Below are positions 16,632 to 25,370 of a DNA stretch of 64,000 nucleotides, piece by piece. Source of the stretch: Bdellovibrionaceae bacterium UBA6502 (GTDB lineage Bacteria > Bdellovibrionota > Bdellovibrionia > Bdellovibrionales > UBA840); assembly GCA_002436415.1 (NCBI GenBank), contig DJMA01000033.1, positions 62,001-126,000 of the forward strand. Reading direction: 5' to 3'. The stretch's first letter is position 1. Each line of letters opens with the position of its first letter. The notes beneath the pieces are model-generated. The model saw only the letters and a list, made by a program, of their open reading frames with translations. It was not told where the DNA came from and did not search any database. The position numbers and the translations under genes are program-made.

Positions 16632-19166
16632 TTACTGATTTACGGATGCCTTTGTCAGGCTTTTACTACAAGCCATTCCGTTGCCTTTTGTTTTACCTGT
16701 GTAATCGATTGGCTTTTTCAAGCTTGCTTTTGGAGGTAATCCAGCCTCTTCACGATTGGCACTATCGATGATTCTAAGGATTCCATTTTCAGGTCGAGTG
16801 TCGACAAAAAGCCCGCGAATCATTGCTTCGAAATGCTTGGAGTAAAATGGGTCATTGTGAACAAAATAGTGTTCTTGGTTGGTCAAAGAGCCCTCGGTGG
16901 CATTGGTTGATCCATCAACTACGGAGCGCACAGGGTATCCGGTTTCTCTTTCTATATAGCTAACTCCTGCATCAATGGTTTTGTGGTGGAGTTTTGCCGA
17001 AATCAAAATCGCTTTGCCTGTTTCAGGATCTTTGACAGTATTTCCTTTATCATCTCGAAGGTAAAACATTCCGTAGTTATCAGGAGCGCTACGAATATTA
17101 AACATGATTCTTTCATACTCGTTGCCAAAAACCTCTCGCCAAGCGGAATCTGAATCTGCTTCAAATTTTGCTTTCAGGCGAATTCGATCTTCTTTTCCAA
17201 GGCGCTTGTAGCCGGAAATTTTTAAAAAGATACTCCAGTCAGCTAAGAAAGAAGAAATGTCAGCCATACCAATTAGCCTCCATTTCTCAGGATTGCCTTT
17301 CATTTCTCTTTCAGCTCGTTCTAAAAGAGCTGCTAGTACATCAGGAGAGGATGCAGAAAACTGCATCAATCTCACGTCACCGGTAGCGTATTTTAAAGCC
17401 TTCGCTGTGATGGATAAGTGAATGTTACCGTCTCCGCCATTGGGTGTGAAGGCAACAATGCTGTAGCCACCATGGCTAGTATTTACAAGCATACTTCCCG
17501 ATTTAGGATAAGCATTAGGGCCGGAACTACCTCTTAGTCGTAAGATTTGCGTTTTTGCTAAATTGTGCTCTACCACATTGGCTAATAAATAACTTTGGAC
17601 AACAGAAACGTGATTTGCATTGGAAATGGCGTTTTCATGATTGTGTTCGCTGTTTACCAAGTCGCCTTTCGTTCCAGAAAGAGTAGGGTTGGCAGAGCTG
17701 GAAAGAACCGCAGCCCTAGTTTTTGATTCGTGATCTCTTACAGCAATTTTTTGATGATTTAAACTCACTGAATCAATGAGACTTAAATGAAAAGTCCCAT
17801 TTTTGTCCGCAGAGTTTTTATAGACATATTCTCTCAACTCATAATAGAGTTTCATTCTTTCAGGGTAGTGTTGCATGGCCTTTAGATCGAAACTGATTCT
17901 AACTTTAACGCCACGTTTGTGCGCTCGAATTAAGGCCTCTTTGATTTCTACTAAGTCCCACTCATAAGCATTGATGGCCAATGTTTTCTTAGCGCCATCG
18001 ATAAAGCGAACCCAAACATCAGCAATGTCACCGGCTGGCACTCTTAGGCCTTTCTTTATTTTATTATCATCTAGTGGATCTTCAAAATCGATTTCTTCCC
18101 CTGTTAAGTTAGGATCAGGAAGAGGGTAGTTAAGGTCGTATATCATTTGATGAGAACTAACAAATTCAAGGAGCTTGTAGCCTAGTTTCCCTTTTTTTAA
18201 ATCACTTTGTTTTAAAAAGAGTGCTACGGGCTTTGAGTTGATATTGTCGTTGATAAAGCCATTAATTCTTTTTTGGTTGTGAAGGACAGCTCTTAGTCTT
18301 TCAGAAAATCTTTCGGCAAAAATAGGATCATCAATGGCGCGAAGTTCTTTTCTAATTTTCGCCATTTTTTGCTCTAGCGGTGTTTCTTTTTTTAACAACT
18401 CCTTGGCTTCAGAGGCGATGGCTTTTTGTTCCTTCGTTAACTCGCTCAATTCTTTTTGTAAATCCTTAAGTAGTTTTTTGTTGGCCGCGGTGTTTTCGCT
18501 AGCCATTATTTTGCTAAGCTTTTTTATTTTATGTTTTAAATTTGGGATAGCATGTTTCTTTAGGTAAATGCTGCGGTACTTTTTATCTTGGTATTCTCGT
18601 TTCCAATTTAGGTATTCTGCTTTGGCAAGAATAAGCTCTTCTGAGTCTCTTGGGTATTCTATTAAAAAGTCTTCTAAATCTTTTAAAAGTCTTTTGTCAG
18701 GGCCATTTTTGACTTGGGATGCAATTCTTAAAAGCTTGATAAAGCGGGCTTCCGATAAAGTCTTTTTTTCGCGATATTGCGATTTGGTGAGCCCGTAAAT
18801 TAATTTTCCCTCTTCTTTTTGTTTTTCTTCTTCGGCCGTTAAAATGTGAAAAGCTTCAGGGGCTTCGATTAATCCCTTTCTAACTTTTTTTAAGCTGTAG
18901 GGGTTTAAAATCAAAAGATCTTCAAAGCTTTCGGAAATAATATCTACCTTGGAAGGTTGAGTAAATAGGCCTCTGACAAGAGTAAAGATTCTAGGCAAGT
19001 TGTTAATGCTTAATTCAGACGCATCCTCTGTTGACCAAATTTCTCTCAGCAGAGGAGTTTCAAATTCCGGTGCATTTTGGGCGTAGGAATAATTAGCAAG
19101 ATTTAAGTTAAAAATTAAACTTAGAATTAAGAAGAACTTAAGGTGTATTTTGTTTGGATTTTGCAT
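16632..19166 (-). CDS. Secreted phospholipase-D-like protein with coiled-coil region
   Basis: An 844-residue protein with a signal peptide (IHLKFFLILSLIFNLNLANYSYA). Residues ~100-290 are highly charged and helical (Lys/Glu-rich), probably coiled coil. Two PLD-type HKD motifs follow: HQKIAVRD near residue 470, with SSSANPT behind it, and HHKTIDAG near residue 727, with DGSTNAT behind it. Two HKD halves make one active site, so it should be an active phosphodiesterase on phospholipid or nucleic acid. Secretion in a predatory lineage makes prey membrane or DNA possible substrates; that is inference. The start ATG has AAGGGA upstream. No good terminator faces its direction. Confidence 0.88.
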   Translation of the reverse strand: MQNPNKIHLKFFLILSLIFNLNLANYSYAQNAPEFETPLLREIWSTEDASELSINNLPRIFTLVRGLFTQPSKVDIISESFEDLLILNPYSLKKVRKGLIEAPEAFHILTAEEEKQKEEGKLIYGLTKSQYREKKTLSEARFIKLLRIASQVKNGPDKRLLKDLEDFLIEYPRDSEELILAKAEYLNWKREYQDKKYRSIYLKKHAIPNLKHKIKKLSKIMASENTAANKKLLKDLQKELSELTKEQKAIASEAKELLKKETPLEQKMAKIRKELRAIDDPIFAERFSERLRAVLHNQKRINGFINDNINSKPVALFLKQSDLKKGKLGYKLLEFVSSHQMIYDLNYPLPDPNLTGEEIDFEDPLDDNKIKKGLRVPAGDIADVWVRFIDGAKKTLAINAYEWDLVEIKEALIRAHKRGVKVRISFDLKAMQHYPERMKLYYELREYVYKNSADKNGTFHLSLIDSVSLNHQKIAVRDHESKTRAAVLSSSANPTLSGTKGDLVNSEHNHENAISNANHVSVVQSYLLANVVEHNLAKTQILRLRGSSGPNAYPKSGSMLVNTSHGGYSIVAFTPNGGDGNIHLSITAKALKYATGDVRLMQFSASSPDVLAALLERAEREMKGNPEKWRLIGMADISSFLADWSIFLKISGYKRLGKEDRIRLKAKFEADSDSAWREVFGNEYERIMFNIRSAPDNYGMFYLRDDKGNTVKDPETGKAILISAKLHHKTIDAGVSYIERETGYPVRSVVDGSTNATEGSLTNQEHYFVHNDPFYSKHFEAMIRGLFVDTRPENGILRIIDSANREEAGLPPKASLKKPIDYTGKTKGNGMACSKSLTKASVNQ

Positions 19167-19363
19167 AATTTCCCTTCGATTGCATCATAATCGATTCTCG
19201 CCAAATGCATACGTTTCATGAAAAAAATCCTCGGTTTTTTGGGCTGAAAAAGCCAAATTTAAGAAGATTTAAGATTGCAGCTATGCTTCTTAAAATAGAA
19301 CTATACTGGCTTGCCAAATGCCTGAATTTCTTACATAGTTTTCTTGTTAAGCGGTCTGGGGGG

Positions 19364-20188
19364 ATGGTGAACATATCAAGCGACGAACACATTCGTTTTT
19401 TGCATGCCGAATTACGCGAGCGTAATTTAAAAAACCCTCGTTATTCTCTGCGAGCATTTGCCCGTGATTTAGGGGTAAGTGCTAGTCGATTGTCAGAGCT
19501 TCTAAGAGGCAAAGGAAAAATGTCTACTCCTTTTGCTCAGTCGATTGCCGAGGCCTTAGGACCAGACTCAGAAAAGGCAAAACTTTTTTTAAGTATGGTT
19601 TTAGCTGAAAAGTCACAAAATTCAACAGAACGACAAATGGCTGAAAAACAGGTTCGCCTTTGGAAGAATTATTTGGCTGTAGAAGAGCTGATGCTTGATG
19701 AGTTTCAACAAATGAGTGACTGGTACTATTTAGGGATTTGGAACTTCTTGCATTTAAAGACTAAAAACAATGTGCCGGGGATCTGTGATGAATTTCCAGA
19801 CTTATCTGTAGAAACGGTGAAGTCTTGTTTACAGACATTAACTCGTTTTGACTTAGTAGAAGAGGAAGATGGCTACTATTTTGCGACCAAAGAAAAACTA
19901 AAAGCCTTCTATGAGTTTAGTTCTTTTGCTGTAAGGCAATATCACAAAGGTATGATGCAAAAAGCTGCAAAAACATTAGATGATTTACCTCTCGAAGAGA
20001 GATATTTTTTAAGCCATATTTTTTGTATCGGCGAAGAGCAGTACCAACAAATCCAAGAAAAAATGAACACATTTTTTAAAGAGCTAAGCCTCGAACTTAA
20101 AGAGAGCAGACCAGAAAAATTAGATGCAGTTTATTCAGTAGGTGCTCAATGTTTTCGACTAAACCGATCAAAGGTGGTGGCAGATTGA
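19364..20188 (+). CDS. TIGR02147-family regulator
   Basis: A 274-residue protein whose N-terminal segment, SLRAFARDLGVSASRLSELLRGKGKMS (residues ~27-53), is a helix-turn-helix of the lambda-repressor kind. The rest matches the TIGR02147/DUF4423 family, which is greatly expanded in Bdellovibrio and Fibrobacter. I place the start at ATG 19364 directly after a G-rich run, because the upstream extension from 19205 has no family-like sequence. The stop overlaps the TTG start of the following secreted-protein gene, so both are probably one operon and functionally linked, perhaps regulator and target. Confidence 0.85.
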   Translation: MVNISSDEHIRFLHAELRERNLKNPRYSLRAFARDLGVSASRLSELLRGKGKMSTPFAQSIAEALGPDSEKAKLFLSMVLAEKSQNSTERQMAEKQVRLWKNYLAVEELMLDEFQQMSDWYYLGIWNFLHLKTKNNVPGICDEFPDLSVETVKSCLQTLTRFDLVEEEDGYYFATKEKLKAFYEFSSFAVRQYHKGMMQKAAKTLDDLPLEERYFLSHIFCIGEEQYQQIQEKMNTFFKELSLELKESRPEKLDAVYSVGAQCFRLNRSKVVAD

Positions 20189-20886
20189 AAAGTTTTAAAG
20201 TTTTATTTCTATTGCTTTTTGCTTTAGAGACACATGCTGACATTGCTTCTGAAAGAGCCAAGTTTTTAAAGGGCGTAGGTAAAGTGGTGGTTTGTGAGGG
20301 GCGAAAGCCAGTTATGTTGGACTACTACGAAGGTCTTCAGCAGTATCAACTCAAATTGGATTTACCTAAAACCAGAAACATTAATGATAATGTTTTTGCC
20401 AAGGCGAAAGCGGTTTTTATGCAATTAACACCAATTCATAAAACTAGAGCTGCTTTCTATTTAGGAATGCTTGAGGGGCAATTTAAACAAAACGCAAGAT
20501 GGCTAAAAGACTTCAGTCTCCACCAAGCCGATGTGGATACAGCCATTTTGTTAAAGCCCAATTGTAAGCAAGACACTGTTTTACAAATTTCTATAAGAGG
20601 CACTAAAAGTGCTGATACCAGTATTGAAGATTTACAGTTTAGATTTTTGATCAATACTGATCTTCTATCGCAAATGGATGAGCTTAATCAAGTGATGATG
20701 ATTGTTCACGCCATTCTTGCTTTTGAGGCTGTGTTTGTTGAATTTGTGGAGACGCCTCATCCAACGAGACTCTATGTTGCAATGATGCTTTCCGATCGCA
20801 TTCGTAAAATGTCTTACAGAGAGTTTATTCGCTTTATCGATCAGATTGATTATTCAAATATGTTAGACCTTGTGAGCGGTCATTAG
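20185..20886 (+). CDS. Secreted protein, paralogue of the next gene
   Basis: A 233-residue protein with a signal peptide (MKSFKVLFLLLFALETHA). The start is taken as TTG 20185, overlapping the TGA of the regulator, with AAGGTGG upstream; ATG 20149 is an alternative. The mature part aligns by eye with the next product: VVVCEG against GIVCEY near the N-terminus, NCKQDTVLQISI against GCEHKTLILQTP, and FLINTDLLSQMDELNQVMMIVHAILAFEA against YIVNQDLFFLMPTPMQVMTVFHEIIYRE. In the last segment the HE pair of the paralogue is HA here. The function is unknown. Such small secreted proteins are common in Bdellovibrionota. Confidence 0.72.
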   Translation: MKSFKVLFLLLFALETHADIASERAKFLKGVGKVVVCEGRKPVMLDYYEGLQQYQLKLDLPKTRNINDNVFAKAKAVFMQLTPIHKTRAAFYLGMLEGQFKQNARWLKDFSLHQADVDTAILLKPNCKQDTVLQISIRGTKSADTSIEDLQFRFLINTDLLSQMDELNQVMMIVHAILAFEAVFVEFVETPHPTRLYVAMMLSDRIRKMSYREFIRFIDQIDYSNMLDLVSGH

Positions 20887-20896
20887 GAGGGGTGCC

Positions 20897-21550
20897 ATGT
20901 TAAAGAGGCAGATGATTTTATTGTTACTTTTAGTTTTTCCGATTTCTTTTTATGGGTTTGAAGAAAGTGAAGTTGGCAATGGTGGTATAGGAATCGTATG
21001 TGAGTATCCATCTGGAAAAGTAAAGAGCGTAGAGTTGCTTGAGTTTGTGGAAGGCATAGTTTTAGAGTCTTATAGTTACTCTAATGTTTTTCGTGAACCA
21101 CATTTAAAAGAGTTTATTCTGCAAAGGCTGTATAAGTTAGCGCCGAATCGAGCGGCCTTGTATGCCAAGTATTTAAAAACTTTTTCTGAAGAAGCTGTTT
21201 TTAAAAAGGGCTTAGAGATTGCTGATCCAAAGGATACCTTAAATTACATCAATCGAAAGGGCTGTGAACACAAAACTTTGATTTTACAGACTCCCTACGA
21301 TATTCCAGGAACTCCAAAGTACATTGTAAATCAGGATTTGTTTTTCCTAATGCCCACACCGATGCAAGTGATGACAGTGTTTCATGAAATCATTTACCGA
21401 GAAAGAATTTGGCAGGGAGATTTTAACTCCTCGTTTACAAGAGCATTCAATGCCTTGTTATTTAGTGATGAGTGGGACGAGAATAATCACGAGAGAGTGT
21501 ATCGTTTGTTTAAGATTTACGACATCTCAATCGATATAGAAAGACTTTAA
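20897..21550 (+). CDS. Secreted protein with GNGG start and HEIIYRE motif
   Basis: A 217-residue protein with a signal peptide (MLKRQMILLLLLVFPISFYG) and a mature N-terminus EVGNGGIGIVCE, a pattern I associate with families of secreted proteins in Bdellovibrio-like bacteria. The segment MTVFHEIIYRERIWQGD (residues ~155-171) contains HExxxRE, which could bind metal, but it is not the standard HExxH of zinc proteases. It starts 10 bases after the preceding paralogue with GGAGG upstream, so the regulator and these two genes form one operon. No enzymatic function is assigned. Confidence 0.72.
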   Translation: MLKRQMILLLLLVFPISFYGFEESEVGNGGIGIVCEYPSGKVKSVELLEFVEGIVLESYSYSNVFREPHLKEFILQRLYKLAPNRAALYAKYLKTFSEEAVFKKGLEIADPKDTLNYINRKGCEHKTLILQTPYDIPGTPKYIVNQDLFFLMPTPMQVMTVFHEIIYRERIWQGDFNSSFTRAFNALLFSDEWDENNHERVYRLFKIYDISIDIERL

Positions 21551-21561
21551 AGAGAAGTACC

Positions 21562-21591
21562 AAGCCCTAGAAGACGTATCTTCCTGGGCTT
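21562..21591. terminator. Hairpin covering the stop codon of the flavoprotein gene
   Basis: AAGCCC-TA-GAAGA-CGTA-TCTTC-CT-GGGCTT forms an almost continuous stem between the convergent genes. The stop codon of the minus-strand flavoprotein lies in the hairpin. T-runs on either side are weak, so terminator function is only probable. Confidence 0.5.
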
Positions 21592-23111
21592 AAAATATTA
21601 TCTGGGTCTAATTGTTTTTTGATGTTAGACGCCAACATAAAACTACCTTGTAACGGACTTTGTTTAATTTCTTCCATGGCGAAAATTGGTAATCTGTAGG
21701 GAACACAATGGATTTCTCGACACTTCCTGAAAATTTCTAAGTAAAAGTTTCTTGCATTCTCGGCGGCCCCAGGAGTGTTTTTGTTAAACAAAATTGGAAA
21801 AGTACATTCAAGGCTCAAAGAGTTGAAGCTAGTTAGGGTAATCAGTGGATTGATATTGTATTTTGCAGATGTCTCTAGGCAAATTTCTAAGAACTTTTCA
21901 ATGATGACGTCTGAGAGAGGGAGGATGGGTGAGAACCAAATTAGACCGCAATTGTCCATGTCGGGCAGCTGTTTAGAGTCTTGAAAAGGGGTTTCGTTCA
22001 TCCAATATGCTAATTTTAAAGCCGTGTGGTTAGGGATTCCATCGATGATATCTAAAAGTCCCTTTGAACTACTGGCAAACTTTTTAAAATCAAACTTACC
22101 CAGTTTCGGGACGATTTTAGAAATAAAATTTAAAGCCGCCAGAGAAAAATTATTAATCTTTTTGGTACCCGCTTGAATAGATTTTAAGTCTCTTTTGAGT
22201 TGTTTTCTGATGGCTTTACCAGTGAGTGCTGTGGCTTGAATGCTTAGAACGATAGTCCACTGGTTAAAGCCCATGGAGCTAGCAAAGTCTTGCACTTCCT
22301 CTTTGGATAGGGCGGAGCTTTCGCTTTTTTTATCCCTTGGATAGTCGCTAAACATCGAGTTCATTCGCTCTTTATTCATGATATTGATGCCGCCGATGCT
22401 GTGACCATGATCTTGCTGGATTTTTCTAAGGCATTTTAAGATGTTTTCCCACTTAGCTTCTGGTTTAACCTTCACAATCCAAACTTCTCGAAAGTCTCTT
22501 TTCGGTGCTAATCGAATGCAAATGTCTGTCACAATTCCAAAGTTGGATTGGGTAAAGAGTCCATCCATATAAGGTCCAATTCCCCATTGAAAATTTTGAC
22601 AAAGGTTTTCCATGCCAAGGCTTCGGAAGGAAGATTCATAGATTTTTCCATTAGGTAAAATGGCTCTCATACTTTGTAAAGCACTGAAATGATCTTCAAT
22701 AGGAGTTATGCCAAAACCTCGTTCTAGAAGATTTCCCATAACACTGCAATCAGGTCCACCACCATGAACCGGAGCGATCCAGCGATTGCCAGACTCTCGT
22801 AAAAATTCAGAGAGTTGTCCATAGGTAACTCCAGGTTGCAGATGAACAAGGCCTCTTTCTAAATCAAAATTTGAAATTTTATTCATCTCCGACAGGCTTA
22901 ATATGCATGAGTCTTCTTGAATGGGTGACTTGGCTCCGTAGCCCCAGTTATTTCCTGTACTGTGAACATAAAGAGGGGTTTTGTGCTCTCTGCAAACGGC
23001 CAATGCGAGCTGAATTTCATCTTCATTTTTTGCCGTATAGACTTTTTTGATTTTAGGGTTAACACCGGTACAGTTTTGATAGGTTTTTGCATTGTTGATC
23101 ATGATTACCAT
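21567..23111 (-). CDS. FAD-linked oxidase of the VAO/PCMH family
   Basis: A 514-residue flavoprotein with a PCMH-type FAD-binding domain at residues ~25-200: VYTAKNEDEIQLALAVCREHKTPLYVHSTGNNWGYGAK, then LQPGVTYGQLSEFL and VHGGGPDCSVMGNLLERGFGITP. The C-terminal half resembles the substrate domain of vanillyl alcohol oxidase or 4-cresol dehydrogenase-type enzymes and ends LDPDNILSPGRYVF, a common ending of this family. A phenolic or alcohol substrate would be usual for these relatives, but nothing here fixes it. ATG 23111 and an ATG three codons later are both possible; the ribosome binding site is weak. It is transcribed alone. Confidence 0.88.
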   Translation of the reverse strand: MVIMINNAKTYQNCTGVNPKIKKVYTAKNEDEIQLALAVCREHKTPLYVHSTGNNWGYGAKSPIQEDSCILSLSEMNKISNFDLERGLVHLQPGVTYGQLSEFLRESGNRWIAPVHGGGPDCSVMGNLLERGFGITPIEDHFSALQSMRAILPNGKIYESSFRSLGMENLCQNFQWGIGPYMDGLFTQSNFGIVTDICIRLAPKRDFREVWIVKVKPEAKWENILKCLRKIQQDHGHSIGGINIMNKERMNSMFSDYPRDKKSESSALSKEEVQDFASSMGFNQWTIVLSIQATALTGKAIRKQLKRDLKSIQAGTKKINNFSLAALNFISKIVPKLGKFDFKKFASSSKGLLDIIDGIPNHTALKLAYWMNETPFQDSKQLPDMDNCGLIWFSPILPLSDVIIEKFLEICLETSAKYNINPLITLTSFNSLSLECTFPILFNKNTPGAAENARNFYLEIFRKCREIHCVPYRLPIFAMEEIKQSPLQGSFMLASNIKKQLDPDNILSPGRYVF

Positions 23112-23510
23112 TATGCCTGACTACAGAATTGCTTCGGATCTAGTTTTAAAAAAGTGTTCGATATACAGACCTTTTCTCGAACATTAAATTAAAACTGTAC
23201 GACAAGAAAAACTATCCATTAGCATTTTTTTTGTTAGCAATTAGCTGGAGAACTGGTTTTTTAAGAATCTTAAATTAGAAGACCTAGATTCAATTTAAAT
23301 ATTGTTTTCAATCTAGCACCTAGGAACCAACTTCATCGTATTATTCCATTTAGATCAAAAGGCATAGGGAGGCTTTTAGGTGGCAAAAGTCGGCATGATA
23401 TCTGTATTTATTATAGAAAGATTATTTATACCAGCTTTCATTTGTAATCTCTGAAAAGCGGAGGCAAATTGGTTCAAGCCCAATTTACTTACTTTAGAAG
23501 AAGGTGGATT
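23112..23510. other. Gene-free divergent promoter region
   Basis: About 400 AT-rich bases between divergent genes. No ORF or RNA structure is supported. Its right end carries GAAGAAGGTGG, the ribosome binding site of the esterase-like gene. A partial sigma-54-like match at 23381 has the wrong spacing. Confidence 0.45.
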
Positions 23511-24785
23511 ATGAAACTTTTGTTTTTAAGTCTAATGTTTTTAAGCTTTAGCTCTTGGTCTCATGCTAGTTCTGTTGCCAAAGAAATTCAGGAAAATGCC
23601 ATAGCGTCTGATATTTACAGCGCCTCATTAAGCCAAGAAGAAAAGAACTTTTTAGACCCGAAAATCAAAGACAAAAGATTTGTCTTTCTAGGAGAACCTG
23701 ATCACTATTTTGAAGAGAAGTTTAGCTATCGTTTAAAGTTCATAGAACACCTTCTATCTCAAGGTTTCACACATATTCTTGATGAAATGGGAGTGTCTGA
23801 TGGTGAGATGGTGCAAAACTATTTGGAAACAGGGGATGAAGACTACTTAAAAAAGCTAGGTCTTTACGGTTTCAAATACGGCCAAGCTCTTACGGAAAGC
23901 GATAGAAATTTTGTGCGGTCCTCTAAACGCTATCTACGAAAATTAAGGTTGTTAAAGCTCAAACATCCAAAGCTAATTTATGGTGGCTTCGATTTAGACA
24001 TATACCCTGGAACCGCTTATCTTCAGCTCGATGATTTTTTTAAAAAATACAAATTTGCTTTTTTAAATGAATTTGAAAACTCAGTGAATCTTTCTAAATC
24101 CTTTTCTGGAGGGGAGAGATTGGAGCGTTTAAGAAAAGCCTATAAGGATTTTTTGAAAGTGAAATATCGACTTTCCCGGTACTTAGAAGAAAAAGAGCTG
24201 ATACATTTTCAATTGATTCTTAGAAACTTTGTAGCCAGTGTAGAAATCAGGGAAAGGTTTTCGACAAGCAATTACTCCAAAGAAGATTTGGTTTGGAGAG
24301 AGGAGCAAATGTTTAAAAATATGCTTGCTCGCTTTCAATTGGACCCGGCTCAGCAAAAATACGTTCTCCTTGGCCACAATGGTCATTTAACAAAAACAGT
24401 AGATCAATACCTAGATTTAAATGGCGTTCAACAATGGTATGCCATTGGCACCTGGATCAATGATCATTTTCCGAAGCAAGCATTTGGTGTATGGTCTTTA
24501 ATTGGACAAGGTGAGCACAGCGGTCATGGTTGTGAAAATAAGGAGACTTGTTATTTTAGTTCTCCAGAAAGTACTCTTGAATATGAGCTTTTAAAAATTG
24601 AGACGGAAAGAAGCTTGCTTTTTTCTACACAACTACCAAGTCTTAAAAATTCTAAAGAACTCATAAAGTTCTTTGATAGTGGCAGTGTTATATATCAAGG
24701 GCCTTTGTCCTTACAGGCTGATGCCATTTATTTTATTCCTAGAGTGAGTGATGTTGGTCCCTTGTCAGAAAAGAAGAATGATTAG
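23511..24785 (+). CDS. Secreted erythromycin-esterase-like (EreA/ChaN-type) protein
   Basis: A 424-residue protein starting at ATG 23511 with GAAGAAGGTGG upstream; the TTG at 23469 would place 14 residues before the signal peptide MKLLFLSLMFLSFSSWSHA. The core has FVFLGEPDHYFEEKFSYRLKFIEHL near residue 60, matching the LGExxH motif of EreA-like proteins, the helical middle, and VLLGHNGHLTK near residue 290, which matches their HNxHV segment. Known members include macrolide esterases, but most of the family are of unknown function, so the substrate is open. The export signal argues against an antibiotic-resistance role in the cytoplasm. A bidirectional terminator follows. Confidence 0.75.
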   Translation: MKLLFLSLMFLSFSSWSHASSVAKEIQENAIASDIYSASLSQEEKNFLDPKIKDKRFVFLGEPDHYFEEKFSYRLKFIEHLLSQGFTHILDEMGVSDGEMVQNYLETGDEDYLKKLGLYGFKYGQALTESDRNFVRSSKRYLRKLRLLKLKHPKLIYGGFDLDIYPGTAYLQLDDFFKKYKFAFLNEFENSVNLSKSFSGGERLERLRKAYKDFLKVKYRLSRYLEEKELIHFQLILRNFVASVEIRERFSTSNYSKEDLVWREEQMFKNMLARFQLDPAQQKYVLLGHNGHLTKTVDQYLDLNGVQQWYAIGTWINDHFPKQAFGVWSLIGQGEHSGHGCENKETCYFSSPESTLEYELLKIETERSLLFSTQLPSLKNSKELIKFFDSGSVIYQGPLSLQADAIYFIPRVSDVGPLSEKKND

Positions 24786-24800
24786 TTTTAAAAGCATTAA

Positions 24801-24831
24801 AAAAAGGGAGTTAGTTGCCAACTCCCACTTT
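24801..24831. terminator. Bidirectional terminator overlapping the cytochrome stop codon
   Basis: GGGAGTT (24806-24812), 7-base loop, AACTCCC (24820-24826), with an A-run before and a T-run after. It can serve both convergent genes. On the minus strand the stem includes the last codons and TAA of the cytochrome gene. Confidence 0.8.
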
Positions 24832-25191
24832 TTCTTTGTAATCCGGTTTTGCTTTTCCTCGATGGCACATGAAACAAGTAGCCTGGGTTCCTCGACGATC
24901 TTTGTAAAAGCCTTCTCGGTTTAACCACTCAACCACTTCGATGTGATTCATGGCCACTTTAAAAGTGTCCATGGAGTTGTCTTTAAAGTTTTTTGTGTTG
25001 TGGCAGTAGGTACAAGTCACGCCCATTTGACGGCTGATCTCTAACATCCATTTTCTCATTGCAACATCAGGGTCCACAGACTGTTTTACCATCTGTCTTC
25101 TGGTCTTTGCATAAGCATTGACTGCATAAGCAGCAGAGCCTGCTATTAAACAGAGCATGAGTGCAATTTTCATTTGCTTATTTGGATTCAA
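24811..25191 (-). CDS. Dihaem cytochrome c, reaction-centre-cytochrome-like
   Basis: A 126-residue protein with an N-terminal hydrophobic signal (IALMLCLIAGSAAYAVNAYA) and two haem c motifs, CTYCH near residue 60 and CFMCH near residue 106. The segment MLEISRQMGVTCTYCHNTKNFKDNSMDTFKVAMNHIEVV resembles PF02276, the cytochrome subunit family of photosynthetic reaction centres, which also occurs as small periplasmic cytochromes in non-phototrophs. It probably carries electrons in the periplasm. The start is ATG 25191 with AGGAGA 9 bases upstream. The gene end lies inside the terminator hairpin. Confidence 0.88.
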   Translation of the reverse strand: MNPNKQMKIALMLCLIAGSAAYAVNAYAKTRRQMVKQSVDPDVAMRKWMLEISRQMGVTCTYCHNTKNFKDNSMDTFKVAMNHIEVVEWLNREGFYKDRRGTQATCFMCHRGKAKPDYKEKVGVGN

Positions 25192-25370
25192 GTCAATCTC
25201 CTAAGTACCTGATATCTATTAATAGTTTCGATACTTTCCGCTTATATTGCAAGGCAGAATTGTTGACTAGATTACTATACGGGGCTACTTCTATTCTTTA
25301 AGATAGTCTAGCTAGACTTTGATTGAGCTTTTTGCGTAAAAAAGCAGCGCTATAAAAAAGGAACGGTACC

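Noticed and set aside
19205..19363. 53-residue N-terminal extension of the TIGR02147 regulator
   Set aside because: The extension is basic and hydrophobic without family similarity; the family normally begins close to the residues after 19364.
23381..23396. Sigma-54-like TGGCA ... GGCAT
   Set aside because: The GG-GC spacing is one base short of the required arrangement and there is no enhancer-binding protein gene nearby.
23511..24785. Macrolide resistance gene
   Set aside because: Only family-level similarity to erythromycin esterases; the product is exported and most relatives have no resistance role.
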